64,000 nt of DNA from an uncultured Gellertiella sp. (GCF_963457605.1 NZ_OY735139.1:1240001-1304000), one strand, 5' to 3'. Positions 1 to 8,636 are shown, counted from the stretch's first letter. Translations and numbers: made by a program. The notes: generated from the sequence alone by a model not told the origin.

Positions 1-1
1 T

Positions 2-46
2 GACACGTCCGATCCCTGGCAGTTCCGCAACATTCTGGTGCGCTAA
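2..46 (+). CDS. C-terminal end of an unidentified gene (partial)
   Basis: An open frame enters the window and stops with TAA at 44-46, giving a 14-residue tail, DTSDPWQFRNILVR. Codon use fits the neighbouring genes and a non-coding stretch follows, so it is probably the end of a real upstream gene. Too little is visible to name a family. Confidence 0.4.
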   Translation, partial: DTSDPWQFRNILVR

Positions 47-122
47 ACCGCCTGACCTGCCGCTGCGCCGCAACGGGCAACGGCAGATTGTGCCTTGAAC
101 CACACAGATTTGTGAAATCACG

Positions 123-156
123 AGGCCGGGAAGGAGTTGACACTCTTTCCCGGCCT
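123..156. other. Hairpin in the omp10 leader
   Basis: AGGCCGGGAA (123-132) pairs with TTCCCGGCCT (147-156) across a 14-base loop. No T-run follows, so it is not a convincing intrinsic terminator for the partial gene upstream, although it could end that transcript or fold in the leader of the lipoprotein gene. Confidence 0.4.
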
Positions 157-220
157 TGCCATGCGAAAGCCTTCACGTCATGATTTTGTGACGAAATGCT
201 TGCCGAATCGGGAGATGCTT

Positions 221-685
221 ATGAATAGCCAGAGGGTGATTGTCCTGCTTGCAGCGGCTGCGCTGCTGTCGGCCTGCGACACGACAGGCAACACGCCCCG
301 CCGGTTGCCCGATCCCGTGCGCGCGCCCACCGTCGAGGGTTCGTGGGGTGATCCGCATGGTCTGGTCTCCACCTTCCAGGCAGGCACCTTCAACACCCGC
401 ACCTCCGACGGCACCAATGCGGTGATGGCGTCTGGCACCTATACGACCGACCCGAGCGGCATCGTGCAGATCACCTTCTATTCGACGATCAAGAAGACCA
501 CGTCGCGGGCCAATTGCCAGCTGGCAAGCCTGACCCAGCTGAACTGCACTTCCGACAGTGGTGCGCAATTCTCGCTGCAACGCCGCGCCGACATGCCATC
601 GCCGCCGCCGCCGCCGGGCATCCAGCCCGTGGGCCAGGTCTATGGGACGGCTCCCGCCCCGCAGCCGATCGGCACGGTCAACTGA
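221..685 (+). CDS. omp10: Omp10-like outer membrane lipoprotein
   Basis: This is a predicted lipoprotein of 154 residues. The N-terminus has a short charged start, a hydrophobic stretch and a lipobox LLSAC, so Cys18 should be lipidated and the protein anchored in the outer membrane. The mature part carries EGSWGDPHG, TTSRANCQLASLTQLNCTS and FSLQRR, which match my recollection of Brucella Omp10, a relative of the AprI/Inh protease-inhibitor fold. Two cysteines (in NCQL and NCTS) could form a disulphide. The C-terminus adds a proline-rich tail (PSPPPPPG) not typical of Brucella Omp10. I chose the ATG at 221 because GGGAGA lies just upstream and the signal peptide begins there; an in-frame start exists at 137 but gives an implausible leader. 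The exact role in the envelope is unknown. Confidence 0.8.
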   Translation: MNSQRVIVLLAAAALLSACDTTGNTPRRLPDPVRAPTVEGSWGDPHGLVSTFQAGTFNTRTSDGTNAVMASGTYTTDPSGIVQITFYSTIKKTTSRANCQLASLTQLNCTSDSGAQFSLQRRADMPSPPPPPGIQPVGQVYGTAPAPQPIGTVN

Positions 686-704
686 CCCTTTCTGCCTCGC
701 CTTC

Positions 705-738
705 AAAGCCTCCAGTCCCGATGGCCCGGAGGCTTTTT
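705..738 (+). terminator. Intrinsic terminator after omp10
   Basis: AAAGCCTCC (705-713) pairs with GGAGGCTTT (728-736), and the descending arm runs into TTTTT. It sits about 20 bases after the omp10 stop. Confidence 0.75.
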
Positions 739-945
739 CATGTCCACCAGGTGGATTTTCAGTTCTCCGCAGCTTTTGGCTTGCAACCCCGACCGTCCGG
801 TGAAACGATTGGAACCTGCGGGGATGTCACGGATTTTACGTGATATTTCTATAGGATAACGAGATGGTGTCCTGAGAACCGGACCGGTCCTTCAGGCACC
901 CTGCTCCCGGATGACACCGGGAGCATCTGAACAAGGAGATCGCCG

Positions 946-2820
946 ATGAACCGCCGCCTTCTTTCCCTCATGCTCGCCACGGCAGCGCTTGCCGCCAGCA
1001 CCGGTTTCGCCTTTGCCGATTACAAGCTGACGATCCTGCATATCAACGACTTCCACGCCCGCTTCGAGCCTATCAACAAGTATGATTCGACCTGCGCCCC
1101 CGAGGATGATGCCAAGGGCTCCTGTTTCGGCGGCATTGCCCGGCTGAAGACGGCCATCGACCAGCGTCGCGCCGAACTGAAGGATGCGCCGGTCCTGCTG
1201 TTGTCGGCAGGCGACGAGTTTCAGGGCTCGCTGTTCTACACCACCTACAAGAGCGCGCCGATTGCCGAATTCATGAATGGCATGGAATTTGACGCCGTGA
1301 CGCTTGGCAATCACGAATTTGACGACGGGCCGGAAGAACTGGCGAAATTCCTGACCGCACTGAAGGCGCCCGTGGTTTCCGGCAACACGCTGGCGAGCCT
1401 GAGCTCGCCGATTGCCAACAAGTTCAAGGGCTACGAGATCAGGGAGACCGGTGGCCAGAAGATCGCCATCATCGGCCTTACCACGCAGGAAACCGACCAG
1501 ACCTCGTCACCCGGCCCCAATGTGCTGTTCGGCGATGAAATCGCCTACCTGAAGGGCGCGGTGAAGGAGATCACCGACCAGGGCGTCAACAAGATCATCG
1601 TGCTGTCGCATATCGGCTACGAGCGCGACAAGGAAATCGCTGCTGCGGTCGACGGCATCGACGTGATCGTCGGCGGCCACAGCCACACCTATCTCTCCAA
1701 TGTCAGCGACAAGGCCGCAGGCCCCTACCCGACTTTGGTGAAAAGCCCGTCCGGTGTCGAGGTGCCCATCGTCACCGCCGGGTCCTATTCGAAATATCTG
1801 GGTGACCTCACCGTCACCTTCGACGATACAGGCAAGGTGAAATCCGCCAGTGGCGAGCCGCATCTGATGGATGCCGGCGTCAAGCCGGACGAGGCCTTTG
1901 CCACGCGGGTTGCCGAACTTGCAAAGCCGCTGGACGAGGTGCGCAAGAAGGTGATTGGCGAGACCCAGACGCCGATCGAGGGCGCGCGCGATGTCTGCCG
2001 GGTGCGCGAATGCGCAATGGGTGACCTGGTGGCCGATGCGATGCTCGACCGGGTCAGGGATCAGGGCATCACCATTGCCATCCAGAATGGCGGCGGCTTG
2101 CGCGCCTCCATCGATCAGGGCCCGGTCACCATGGGCGAAGTGCTGACGGTGCTGCCGTTCCAGAACACGCTTGCAACCTTCCAGCTCAAGGGCTCGGACC
2201 TCAAGGCCGCGCTCGAAAACGGCGTCAGCGATGTCGAGCATGTCGAAGGCCGTTTCCCGCAGGTGGCAGGCCTGAAATATTCCGCCGACCTCACAAAGCC
2301 GAAAGGCAGCCGCATCGTCAGCGTCCTGGTGACTGAAAAAGGCGGTTTCGGTCCGCTTGATCCGGCGAGGACCTATGGCGTTGTCACCAACAATTACATG
2401 CGCGGCGGCGGTGATGGCTACAGCATCTTCGCCAAGGCGGCAATCGACGCCTATGATTACGGCCCGAACCTTGAGGATGTGGTTGCCGCCTATCTCGGTG
2501 CCCACCAGCCCTACAAGCCCTATACCGATGGGCGCGTCACCGTCTCGGGCGTTGTTGCCGCCACCCCCAATGCCGACACCACCGCAGCGGGATCAGCCCT
2601 GGCCAAGCCGGACAAGGCGGTGACGACGCCTGCTGCCCCTGCCGCATCGGTGGCGGGAACCGGAACCACGCATGTGGTGGCAAGGGGCGATACGTTCTGG
2701 GATCTCGCGGTCAAATATCTCGGCCATGGCAGCCAGTGGAAAGTCCTCTCCGCCGCCAATGGCAATCCGGACCCGCAAAAGCTTGCCGTCGGCAAGGAGC
2801 TCACCATTCCCGCAAGGTGA
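946..2820 (+). CDS. Secreted 5'-nucleotidase/UshA-type phosphoesterase with C-terminal LysM
   Basis: The 624-residue protein starts with a Sec signal peptide (about 1-24, cut after FAFA). The metallophosphoesterase domain follows, with metal-binding motifs LHINDFHARFEP, GNHEFDDG, LSHIGYE and VGGHSHTYL. The 5'-nucleotidase C-terminal domain comes next, with AMGDLVADAML and the substrate loop IQNGGGLRASI. This architecture hydrolyses nucleotides or UDP-sugars in the periplasm. The last 50 or so residues (THVVARGDTFWDLAVKYLG to LAVGKELTIPAR) form a LysM domain, so the enzyme may be tethered to peptidoglycan. An alanine/threonine-rich linker joins the two. AAGGAGAT lies about 10 bases before the ATG. 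The precise substrate cannot be told from sequence; UshA, YfkN-like and SoxB-like relatives share the fold. Confidence 0.88.
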   Translation: MNRRLLSLMLATAALAASTGFAFADYKLTILHINDFHARFEPINKYDSTCAPEDDAKGSCFGGIARLKTAIDQRRAELKDAPVLLLSAGDEFQGSLFYTTYKSAPIAEFMNGMEFDAVTLGNHEFDDGPEELAKFLTALKAPVVSGNTLASLSSPIANKFKGYEIRETGGQKIAIIGLTTQETDQTSSPGPNVLFGDEIAYLKGAVKEITDQGVNKIIVLSHIGYERDKEIAAAVDGIDVIVGGHSHTYLSNVSDKAAGPYPTLVKSPSGVEVPIVTAGSYSKYLGDLTVTFDDTGKVKSASGEPHLMDAGVKPDEAFATRVAELAKPLDEVRKKVIGETQTPIEGARDVCRVRECAMGDLVADAMLDRVRDQGITIAIQNGGGLRASIDQGPVTMGEVLTVLPFQNTLATFQLKGSDLKAALENGVSDVEHVEGRFPQVAGLKYSADLTKPKGSRIVSVLVTEKGGFGPLDPARTYGVVTNNYMRGGGDGYSIFAKAAIDAYDYGPNLEDVVAAYLGAHQPYKPYTDGRVTVSGVVAATPNADTTAAGSALAKPDKAVTTPAAPAASVAGTGTTHVVARGDTFWDLAVKYLGHGSQWKVLSAANGNPDPQKLAVGKELTIPAR

Positions 2821-2851
2821 TGCGTGCTTGCAATGATTGTGGCAATTGATC

Positions 2852-2882
2852 ACCGGCCAGGGTTTTCCTGGCCGGTTTTTCG
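2852..2882 (+). terminator. Intrinsic terminator after the phosphoesterase gene
   Basis: ACCGGCCAGG (2852-2861) pairs with CCTGGCCGGT (2867-2876) around a five-base loop, followed by TTTTT. It separates the phosphoesterase gene from hemH. Confidence 0.88.
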
Positions 2883-2960
2883 TGGCGCAACCCTTTTCCT
2901 GCCGCCATCTCCGCCTATATTGGCGGAGCCTGAATCATGATGAACTAAAAAGAGAGACCC

Positions 2961-3995
2961 ATGCCCTTTGACACCGCCCATCTTCCTGCCGACCATCCCC
3001 CGGTGAAATTCGGCAAGGTCGGGGTTCTCCTCGTCAATCTGGGCACGCCCGATGGCACCGATTACACGTCGATGCGCCGCTACCTGAAGGAATTCCTGAT
3101 GGACCGGCGGGTGATCGAATGGTCGCGCTGGCTCTGGTATCCCATCCTTTTCGGCATCGTGCTGCGCACCCGGCCGGGCAAGGTCGGCAAGGCCTATCAG
3201 GCGATCTGGAACAAGGACCTGGACGAGAGCTATCTGCGCACCTATACCCGCGCCCAGGCGGAGAAGATGGCCGAAAGCCTGAAGGATCATTCCCATGTCG
3301 TGGTCGACTGGGGGATGCGCTACGGCCAGCCGTCGATTGCCTCGCGCATCGATGCGCTGAAGGCCGAAGGCTGCGAAAAGATACTGCTGTTTCCGCTCTA
3401 TCCGCAATATGCCGCCGCGACCACGGCGACCGTCAACGACAAGGCGTTCGAATCCCTGTTGCAGATGCGCTGGCAGCCGGCCCTTCGCACCGTCCCGCCC
3501 TATCACGACGATCCCGTCTATATCGAGGCGCTCGCCAATTCGGTGCGCAAGCATCTCGAAACGCTCGACTGGGAGCCGGAAGTATTGCTCACCTCCTTCC
3601 ACGGCATCCCGATGTCCTATTTCAAGAAGGGCGACCCCTATCATTGCCAGTGCCTCAAGACGGCCCGGCTGCTGCGCGAAAAGCTCGGCTGGCCGAAGGA
3701 AAAGCTGATGGTGACCTTCCAGTCCCGCTTCGGGCCGGAGGAATGGCTGCAGCCCTATACGGACAAGACGGTGGAAAAACTTGCAAAAGACGGGGTGAAG
3801 CGGATCGCGGTGATGAACCCGGGTTTCGTTTCGGACTGCCTGGAAACGCTCGAGGAAATCGCCGGGGAAGCGGGCGAGATCTTCCATCACGCAGGCGGCG
3901 AGAAATTCACCCATATCCCCTGTCTCAACGATTCCACCGATGGCATGTGGGTTCTCGACCATGTGGTGAGGCGCGAGCTTTCCGGCTGGATCTGA
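2961..3995 (+). CDS. hemH: Ferrochelatase
   Basis: HemH inserts ferrous iron into protoporphyrin IX, the last step of haem synthesis. At 344 residues it has the usual bacterial length. Family landmarks are GVLLVNLGTPDG near the N-terminus, TSFHGIP with the metal-binding histidine at about residue 214, FQSRFGPEEWLQPYT, and NPGFVSDCLETLEEI with the second metal-site glutamate near the C-terminus. It appears to be a single-gene unit: a terminator lies upstream and the next gene starts about 110 bases later. AGAGAG upstream of the ATG is a modest ribosome site. Confidence 0.96.
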   Translation: MPFDTAHLPADHPPVKFGKVGVLLVNLGTPDGTDYTSMRRYLKEFLMDRRVIEWSRWLWYPILFGIVLRTRPGKVGKAYQAIWNKDLDESYLRTYTRAQAEKMAESLKDHSHVVVDWGMRYGQPSIASRIDALKAEGCEKILLFPLYPQYAAATTATVNDKAFESLLQMRWQPALRTVPPYHDDPVYIEALANSVRKHLETLDWEPEVLLTSFHGIPMSYFKKGDPYHCQCLKTARLLREKLGWPKEKLMVTFQSRFGPEEWLQPYTDKTVEKLAKDGVKRIAVMNPGFVSDCLETLEEIAGEAGEIFHHAGGEKFTHIPCLNDSTDGMWVLDHVVRRELSGWI

Positions 3996-4107
3996 TATCC
4001 CTGATGTTTGACAGGCCCGCCCCTTGCAATTGCCAGCCTGACCCTCCAGTTGTAGACACAGCGCAGCGCGGCATGGGCCGGGCGGCGCTCACGATGGGGG
4101 AATGTCC

Positions 4108-5151
4108 ATGACGGGTTTTGATATTGCGGTGATCGCACTGGTGATCCTGGTGATCTTCGTGCTGTTTGCGGGCGTGAAGACGGTGCCGCAGGGCTATCTC
4201 TATACGGTCGAACGCTTCGGCAAATATACCCGCACCCTGCAACCCGGCCTCAACCTGCTCACCCCCTTCATCGAGCGCGTCGGCGCACGGATGAACATCA
4301 TGGAACAGGTGCTGAGCGTGCCGACCCAGGAGGTCATCACCAAGGACAATGCCTCCGTCTCCGCCGATGCCGTCACCTTCTACCAGGTGCTGAACGCCGC
4401 GCAGGCCGCCTATCAGGTGACCAATCTCGAAAACGCCATCCTCAACCTCACCATGACCAATATCCGCTCGGTGATGGGTTCGATGGATCTCGACGAGCTG
4501 CTGTCAAACCGCGAGGTGATCAACGACAAGTTGCTGCGCGTCGTGGATGAAGCGGTCGGCCCCTGGGGCATCAAGGTCACCCGCGTCGAGATCAAGGATA
4601 TCCAGCCGCCGAAGGACCTGGTGGAATCCATGGGCCGGCAGATGAAGGCAGAGCGAGAGAAGCGGGCGCAGGTGCTGGAGGCCGAAGGGGCGCGCAATGC
4701 GCAGATTCTCCGCGCCGAGGGTGCCAAGCAATCCGCCATCCTGCAGGCCGAAGGCCAGCGCGAAGCCGCCTTCCGCGACGCCGAAGCCCGCGAACGTCTC
4801 GCCGAAGCCGAAGCAAAGGCCACCCGCATGGTGTCGGAAGCCATTGCCGCCGGGGACGTGCAGGCGATCAATTACTTCGTCGCGCAGAAATATACCGAAG
4901 CGCTGGCCTCCATCGGTCGGGCCAACAATTCGAAGATCGTGCTGATGCCGATGGAAGCTTCCGCCCTGATCGGCTCGCTCGGCGGCATCGGGGCCATCGC
5001 GAAGGAAGTCTTCGGCGACAAGGGCGATGCTGCCGATGCGCAGGCCGCCCGCCGCGCCGCAGTCCCCCGTACCACGCCCGCCGTCATGTCGCCTCCCGCG
5101 CCCATGCCCGCACGCCCCCAGCGCGACAATCCGACCGATCAGGAGGGCTGA
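4108..5151 (+). CDS. SPFH-domain (stomatin/slipin) membrane protein
   Basis: This 347-residue protein has one N-terminal membrane segment (about 3-22, [17 protein letters not shown]). An SPFH/band 7 domain follows ([19 protein letters not shown], then [16 protein letters not shown]-type helices), then a long charged Ala/Glu/Arg-rich coiled coil (about 175-235). The C-terminus is proline-rich. Such proteins oligomerise at the membrane and form scaffold-like microdomains; QmcA and paraslipins are the nearest named relatives. The NfeD partner follows four bases later, the usual pairing for this family. An ATG at 4102 is also in frame, but GGGGGA lies only one base before it and about seven bases before the ATG at 4108, so I prefer 4108. 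Confidence 0.9.
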   Translation: MTGFDIAVIALVILVIFVLFAGVKTVPQGYLYTVERFGKYTRTLQPGLNLLTPFIERVGARMNIMEQVLSVPTQEVITKDNASVSADAVTFYQVLNAAQAAYQVTNLENAILNLTMTNIRSVMGSMDLDELLSNREVINDKLLRVVDEAVGPWGIKVTRVEIKDIQPPKDLVESMGRQMKAEREKRAQVLEAEGARNAQILRAEGAKQSAILQAEGQREAAFRDAEARERLAEAEAKATRMVSEAIAAGDVQAINYFVAQKYTEALASIGRANNSKIVLMPMEASALIGSLGGIGAIAKEVFGDKGDAADAQAARRAAVPRTTPAVMSPPAPMPARPQRDNPTDQEG

Positions 5152-5154
5152 GCC

Positions 5155-5619
5155 ATGCTCGACGCCTTCCTGACTGAAACCGGCCCCTGGGCCTGGTGGA
5201 TCCTCGGCATCGCGCTGCTCGGGGCCGAATTGCTGATGCCGGGCGTGTTTCTGGTCTGGATCGGCCTTGCCGCCATTGCCGTCGGTGCGCTGTCGCTGGC
5301 GCTGTGGGGCATGACCGTCTGGCACTGGGAAGTGCAGATGCTGGTGTTTGCAGTCCTGTCGGTGGCGTTCGTGCTGATCGGCCGCCGTTTCTATGGCCGG
5401 CTGGACCATGCCACCGACCAGCCGCTCCTCAACCAGCGCGGTGCCTCCCTGATCGGTCGCACCGCCACACTCGGCGAACCCGTCGTCGATGGCCGCGGAC
5501 GGCTCAGGATCGACGACACCTACTGGCCGGTGATGGGCCCGGACCTGCCTGCGGGCACCCGGGTGATGATTTCGGGGATAAATAACCATATGCTGGCTAT
5601 TGAAGAATACAAATCTTAA
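5155..5619 (+). CDS. nfeD: NfeD family membrane protein
   Basis: The 154-residue short-type NfeD has two or three hydrophobic helices in its first 80 residues (WWILGIALLGAELLMPG, then MLVFAVLSVAFVLIG). A C-terminal OB-fold domain follows (LIGRTATLGEPVVDGRGRLRI). NfeD proteins are obligate partners of SPFH proteins, and this one starts directly after the SPFH gene, so the two are almost certainly co-transcribed. The reading frame ends naturally. The stop lies only six bases from the end of the restriction-endonuclease remnant on the other strand, which marks the left border of the restriction-modification island. Confidence 0.88.
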   Translation: MLDAFLTETGPWAWWILGIALLGAELLMPGVFLVWIGLAAIAVGALSLALWGMTVWHWEVQMLVFAVLSVAFVLIGRRFYGRLDHATDQPLLNQRGASLIGRTATLGEPVVDGRGRLRIDDTYWPVMGPDLPAGTRVMISGINNHMLAIEEYKS

Positions 5620-5625
5620 ATGACG

Positions 5626-5757
5626 TCACGATTTTGCAATGACGACCCCATTTGGGTATACTCTATCCGTTTCCCTGTATAGAATAATATAACCTGACAA
5701 GCGTGTAGCTTGCCATCCCGGCTGGAGGTGCATAACGATATGCTGGGCGTTCTCTGA
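5626..5757 (-). pseudogene. Severed C-terminal tail of the Eco29kI-like endonuclease
   Basis: On the minus strand, from the IS30 left end to a TGA at 5628-5626, there is a 43-residue open stretch. It includes HLQPGWQATRLSGYIILYRE and VYPNGVVIAKS. From memory of the family (not checked), GWQAT.L.GY.ILY.E..YP.G is how Eco29kI-type endonucleases end. The stretch has no start codon of its own and abuts the insertion element. I therefore read it as the displaced tail of the endonuclease that begins at 7458 on the other side of the element. With any simple target duplication the two halves join one base out of frame (see findings). Confidence 0.7.
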
Positions 5758-5774
5758 TTTGAAGTGCAACAGGC
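5758..5774 (+). repeat. IS30 left inverted repeat
   Basis: TTTGAAGTGCAACAGGC; its inner 14 bases (GAAGTGCAACAGGC) are the exact inverse of the right end. Confidence 0.82.
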
Positions 5775-5795
5775 ATCCGTTTAAAGGATGCCGTT

Positions 5796-6806
5796 ATGGG
5801 TCAGCATTATCAGCATTTTAGCGCTTTTGAGCGCAACTTTCTCCAGAGCCGTTTGAATATGGGCAACACGCAGGCGTGGATCGCTCTGGCTCTTGGCCGG
5901 TCGCGATCGACTGTGTCTCGGGAGGTTCGCCGCAACGCGCCGCCAGCGTCGCCTTCTCACTTATGCTATGACGCGGGCATTGCTTCCAGAGCCTCTTTGT
6001 CGCGCCGCCGTCGCGGACTGGTCAGGCTTGCGGAAGGGACGGCCTTGCGGGAGACTGTTTTCAGGCAGATACGTCTGGGCTGGTCCCCGCAGCAGATTTC
6101 CGGCAGGTTAAAGCACATGGACGAGCCCGAGACAGTGGCGCACGAGACGATTTACCGGGCGATCTACATCCTGCCGAAAGGCGAATTGCGCAAGCAACTC
6201 ATAGGCTTGCTTCGACAGGGGCATAAATTGCGCCGCCCCCGCGCTCAAGGCAAGGACCGGCGCGGCAGCCTGCCTGGCATGGTGTCGGTGCATGCGCGTC
6301 CGGCGTCCGTGCTGACCCGTGAACTGCCCGGCGACTGGGAGGGCGACCTGATCAAGGGCACCGGAAATGCCAGTTGCATCGGCACGCTGGCCGAACGCAA
6401 AACCCGCTATGTCATTCTGACGAAGATGAAGGATGCCAGCGCGGATGCAGCACTTGCCGGGTTCTCGCGCGGCCTGTCGCGTGTCCCTCAAGCGATGCGC
6501 ACCAGCATGACCTACGACCAGGGAAAAGAAATGGCTCAGCACACCGAGCTGGCTAAGCGGCTGAATATAAAAGTGTATTTCTGCGATCCGCATAGCCCGT
6601 GGCAGCGACCCACCAACGAAAATACCAATGGCCTGATCCGCCAGTATCTGCCAAAAGGCATCGATCTCAGCATCTACTCCCAGAAGGACCTCGACAAAAT
6701 CGCCGACAGCCTCAACAATCGACCAAGACAAACACTCGGATTCAGAACACCCCTCGAAGCCTATCAAACCGAAATCTCAAACCAGCCTGTTGCACTTCAG
6801 AAATGA
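5796..6806 (+). CDS. IS30-family transposase
   Basis: This 336-residue DDE transposase carries out cut-and-paste or copy-type movement of the element. The N-terminal helix-turn-helix region reads FERNFLQSRLNMGNTQAWIALALGRSRSTVSREVRRN, given here only to mark residues 9-46. The acidic triad lies in GDWEGDLIKG, SMTYDQGKEM and SPWQRPTNENTNGLIRQYLP, the typical IS30 spacing. AAAGGA precedes the ATG. The final coding triplet AAA is followed by TGA at 6804-6806, which is also the putative duplicated target. The stop codon thus appears to come from flanking host DNA. Confidence 0.95.
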   Translation: MGQHYQHFSAFERNFLQSRLNMGNTQAWIALALGRSRSTVSREVRRNAPPASPSHLCYDAGIASRASLSRRRRGLVRLAEGTALRETVFRQIRLGWSPQQISGRLKHMDEPETVAHETIYRAIYILPKGELRKQLIGLLRQGHKLRRPRAQGKDRRGSLPGMVSVHARPASVLTRELPGDWEGDLIKGTGNASCIGTLAERKTRYVILTKMKDASADAALAGFSRGLSRVPQAMRTSMTYDQGKEMAQHTELAKRLNIKVYFCDPHSPWQRPTNENTNGLIRQYLPKGIDLSIYSQKDLDKIADSLNNRPRQTLGFRTPLEAYQTEISNQPVALQK

Positions 6807-7458
6807 GACCGCCCTGCAAAATGGTACGGGGCGTAGCGGGCCCTTCGAGAGCTGAGATTTTCTGTGAATTAAGTTCGGCGTCGGGTTGCCTGCTTCGACC
6901 CGGCAACATTTGAAATCGCAAGGTATAGGGTAACGCGTCCTTCAGGCGGGCCAAAACAGCGGCAGCACTTTCCGGTACTGGTATGGAAAATGGAATTTGC
7001 CTGTCTATGTCGATTGGAAACAAAGCATCGAAATTGTTTGGTTCAATCCGCGTGGTGTCTCTCTCCCGACCCGGATCATTTGATCCAAAGCCGCTCCCAT
7101 TCCATGCTATAGATCTCACGCCCCCGTAATACGCAATCAAATCTGATTCGAGGTCAATTGCCGTGAAGACAAATATCCTCATAGCTTTAAAAGTTAATCT
7201 ATTTGAATCCAGACCCTGGCGATACATCGTCTTTCGCAAATGCCTGGATAAACGCCTGTGCAGACCAGATTCTGCATCAGTTTTTCCTATGTATACCAAA
7301 TTTCCATCCAGAAATAATTGATATATCCCTTGGGTTTCAGGAACATTTGATAAACTGGACACACTTAAAGGGGCAGCTTCCACGCGTTCAATTGCATCAA
7401 TCAGTTTTTCCAGAAGTGCTGTTGGCAAATCAAATTCAAATTCAACATAGCCAGTCAT
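6742..7458 (-). pseudogene. Eco29kI-like GIY-YIG type II restriction endonuclease, C-terminus replaced by IS30
   Basis: The frame codes for 238 residues, of which about 218 are native; the last 20 or so are read from the IS30 right end. GIY-YIG landmarks are present: GIYQLFL (Tyr46), LVYIGKT (Tyr56), GLHRRLSRHLRK (Arg69/Arg72, His73), a possible Glu104, and AWNGSGFGSNDPGRERD (Asn120), the last being typical of Eco29kI relatives. That family cuts CCGCGG, so CCGCGG is the likely but unproven site here. The ATG overlaps the methyltransferase stop as TAATG, implying coupled translation. The nuclease core is intact, but the C-terminal segment that follows it in the family now lies beyond the element at 5626-5757. 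Activity is therefore doubtful, though not excluded. Confidence 0.8.
6785..6803 (-). repeat. IS30 right inverted repeat
   Basis: Read on the minus strand this is TTTCTGAAGTGCAACAGGC. It matches the left end apart from a CT insertion after the first three bases. It lies inside the 3' end of the transposase gene. Confidence 0.82.
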
Positions 7459-8636
7459 TATTGTTTTCCCGAGTCAGCAAAACGTAGATGTCTTTTCACG
7501 CTACGGGCGATAATCCAGGCCAATTCCACAGGAACTGCATTCCCCAATTGACGCATTGCTTCCGACCAGGATCCATTAAAACCGTATGAGTCCGGAAATG
7601 TTTGCAAACGGGCACTTTCCCTGATTGTAAAATACCGGACGCTGCCATCGGAACGTAAAAGCATGTTTTCACCACCCGGGACCCCATGAACACCCGCCTT
7701 CAACGTCTTTGCGGGTTCATCAAGGGGACTGCCTGTATGCCCTGCATAAGACCGGGCACCAGGTTGGAACTTATGGCCATTTATCGTTGAGGTTTCACGG
7801 GCACAGAACTCGGGATCGGGCAAGTCGTGGATTGCATCCCGGGTTGTTCGCCACGCCAACGACAATGGCCTTTCATTCAGTTTTTTCCCGCGTTCACTGT
7901 TCCTCTCCGAAATCACTTGGTGGTTTCGTGGAAGGCGGTGCCGGTCCCGATAGTCACCCTTCAATTGATTCCACAAGAGTGCATCCATAGAATGGGTCTC
8001 GGCTGGAAAAGACCATTCAATTTCAAGGTCAGATCTGAACCCGACCACAACCACCCGTTCTCGCCGTTGTGGCACTCCGTAATTTGCAGCATTGATCACT
8101 CGAAATACGACTCTGTATTCAAGCCCGCCAGAATGGCGACGACCCGTATGGTGTTGCTCAAGGCGCCCCAGATGACTTTCCCACCCTTCCCCCACGCGGG
8201 CAACGAGCTCGGGATATTGCAACTGCAATAAGATATGGGAAAAATAGGTTGCGAAGGTAGCGCGCGCCAAACCTTTGACATTTTCGAATATGAAAGCTTG
8301 CGGCTTGGCGTCGCGAATGGCACGTATCGCCTGCGGCCACATGTCTCTTTCATCAGCGTGTGCCTGATGTTTGCCGCCGACGGAGAAAGGCTGACATGGT
8401 GGGCCGCCCGTCACCAGATTTACTCGGCCCTGATACATTTTGAAGTCTATGTTTCGCACGTCGCTTTCAATTGGCTCCGGCCAATCTGCTATCACGCCAA
8501 ATTCGTTTTTCCTGTTCTGCCGAATGGTGTCACAACACCAACGGTCCCACTCAATTACAGCTTCTGTTTTGAATCCGGCTCTGCTGACGCCCATTCCAAG
8601 GCCACCAGCACCTGCAAAAAGCTCCAGTGTCTTCAT
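7458..8636 (-). CDS. DNA (cytosine-5-)methyltransferase of the restriction-modification system
   Basis: The 392-residue C5-methyltransferase protects host DNA from the partner endonuclease. Motif I is LELFAGAGGLG at the N-terminus. Motif IV is GGPPCQPFS, with the catalytic cysteine at about residue 81. Motif VI is FENVKGL, motif VIII QRRERVVVVG, and motif X LGNAVPVELAW at the C-terminus. The variable region between VIII and IX holds the target recognition domain. The first possible codon is a TTG at 8639; I prefer the ATG at 8636, with AGAGG upstream. The gene is visibly AT-richer than its chromosomal neighbours, which suggests transfer with the endonuclease. With the endonuclease disrupted, it may now act as a solitary methyltransferase. 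Confidence 0.93.
   Translation of the reverse strand: MKTLELFAGAGGLGMGVSRAGFKTEAVIEWDRWCCDTIRQNRKNEFGVIADWPEPIESDVRNIDFKMYQGRVNLVTGGPPCQPFSVGGKHQAHADERDMWPQAIRAIRDAKPQAFIFENVKGLARATFATYFSHILLQLQYPELVARVGEGWESHLGRLEQHHTGRRHSGGLEYRVVFRVINAANYGVPQRRERVVVVGFRSDLEIEWSFPAETHSMDALLWNQLKGDYRDRHRLPRNHQVISERNSERGKKLNERPLSLAWRTTRDAIHDLPDPEFCARETSTINGHKFQPGARSYAGHTGSPLDEPAKTLKAGVHGVPGGENMLLRSDGSVRYFTIRESARLQTFPDSYGFNGSWSEAMRQLGNAVPVELAWIIARSVKRHLRFADSGKQ

Larger units (their letters stand above)
5758..6803 (+). mobile_element. IS30-family insertion sequence, about 1046 bp
   Basis: The element holds one transposase gene between imperfect terminal inverted repeats that share TGAAGTGCAACAGGC-type ends. TGA occurs directly outside both ends (5755-5757 and 6804-6806), which fits the 2-3 bp target duplication of the family. 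It has inserted into the 3' part of a restriction endonuclease gene. The exact outer boundaries are uncertain by a few bases because the two repeats differ by a two-base gap near their tips. The transposase is full length, so the copy may be active. Confidence 0.88.

Noticed and set aside
5634-5662. TTGCAA-N17-TATACT, a near-consensus sigma-70 promoter on the plus strand
   Set aside because: It lies within the coding remnant of the endonuclease and points only into the IS; a chance match in an AT-rich stretch is as likely as a real promoter.
6742-7458. GIY-YIG protein as a homing endonuclease
   Set aside because: The WNGSGFGSNDPGRERD block and the overlapping methyltransferase point to an Eco29kI-type restriction enzyme.
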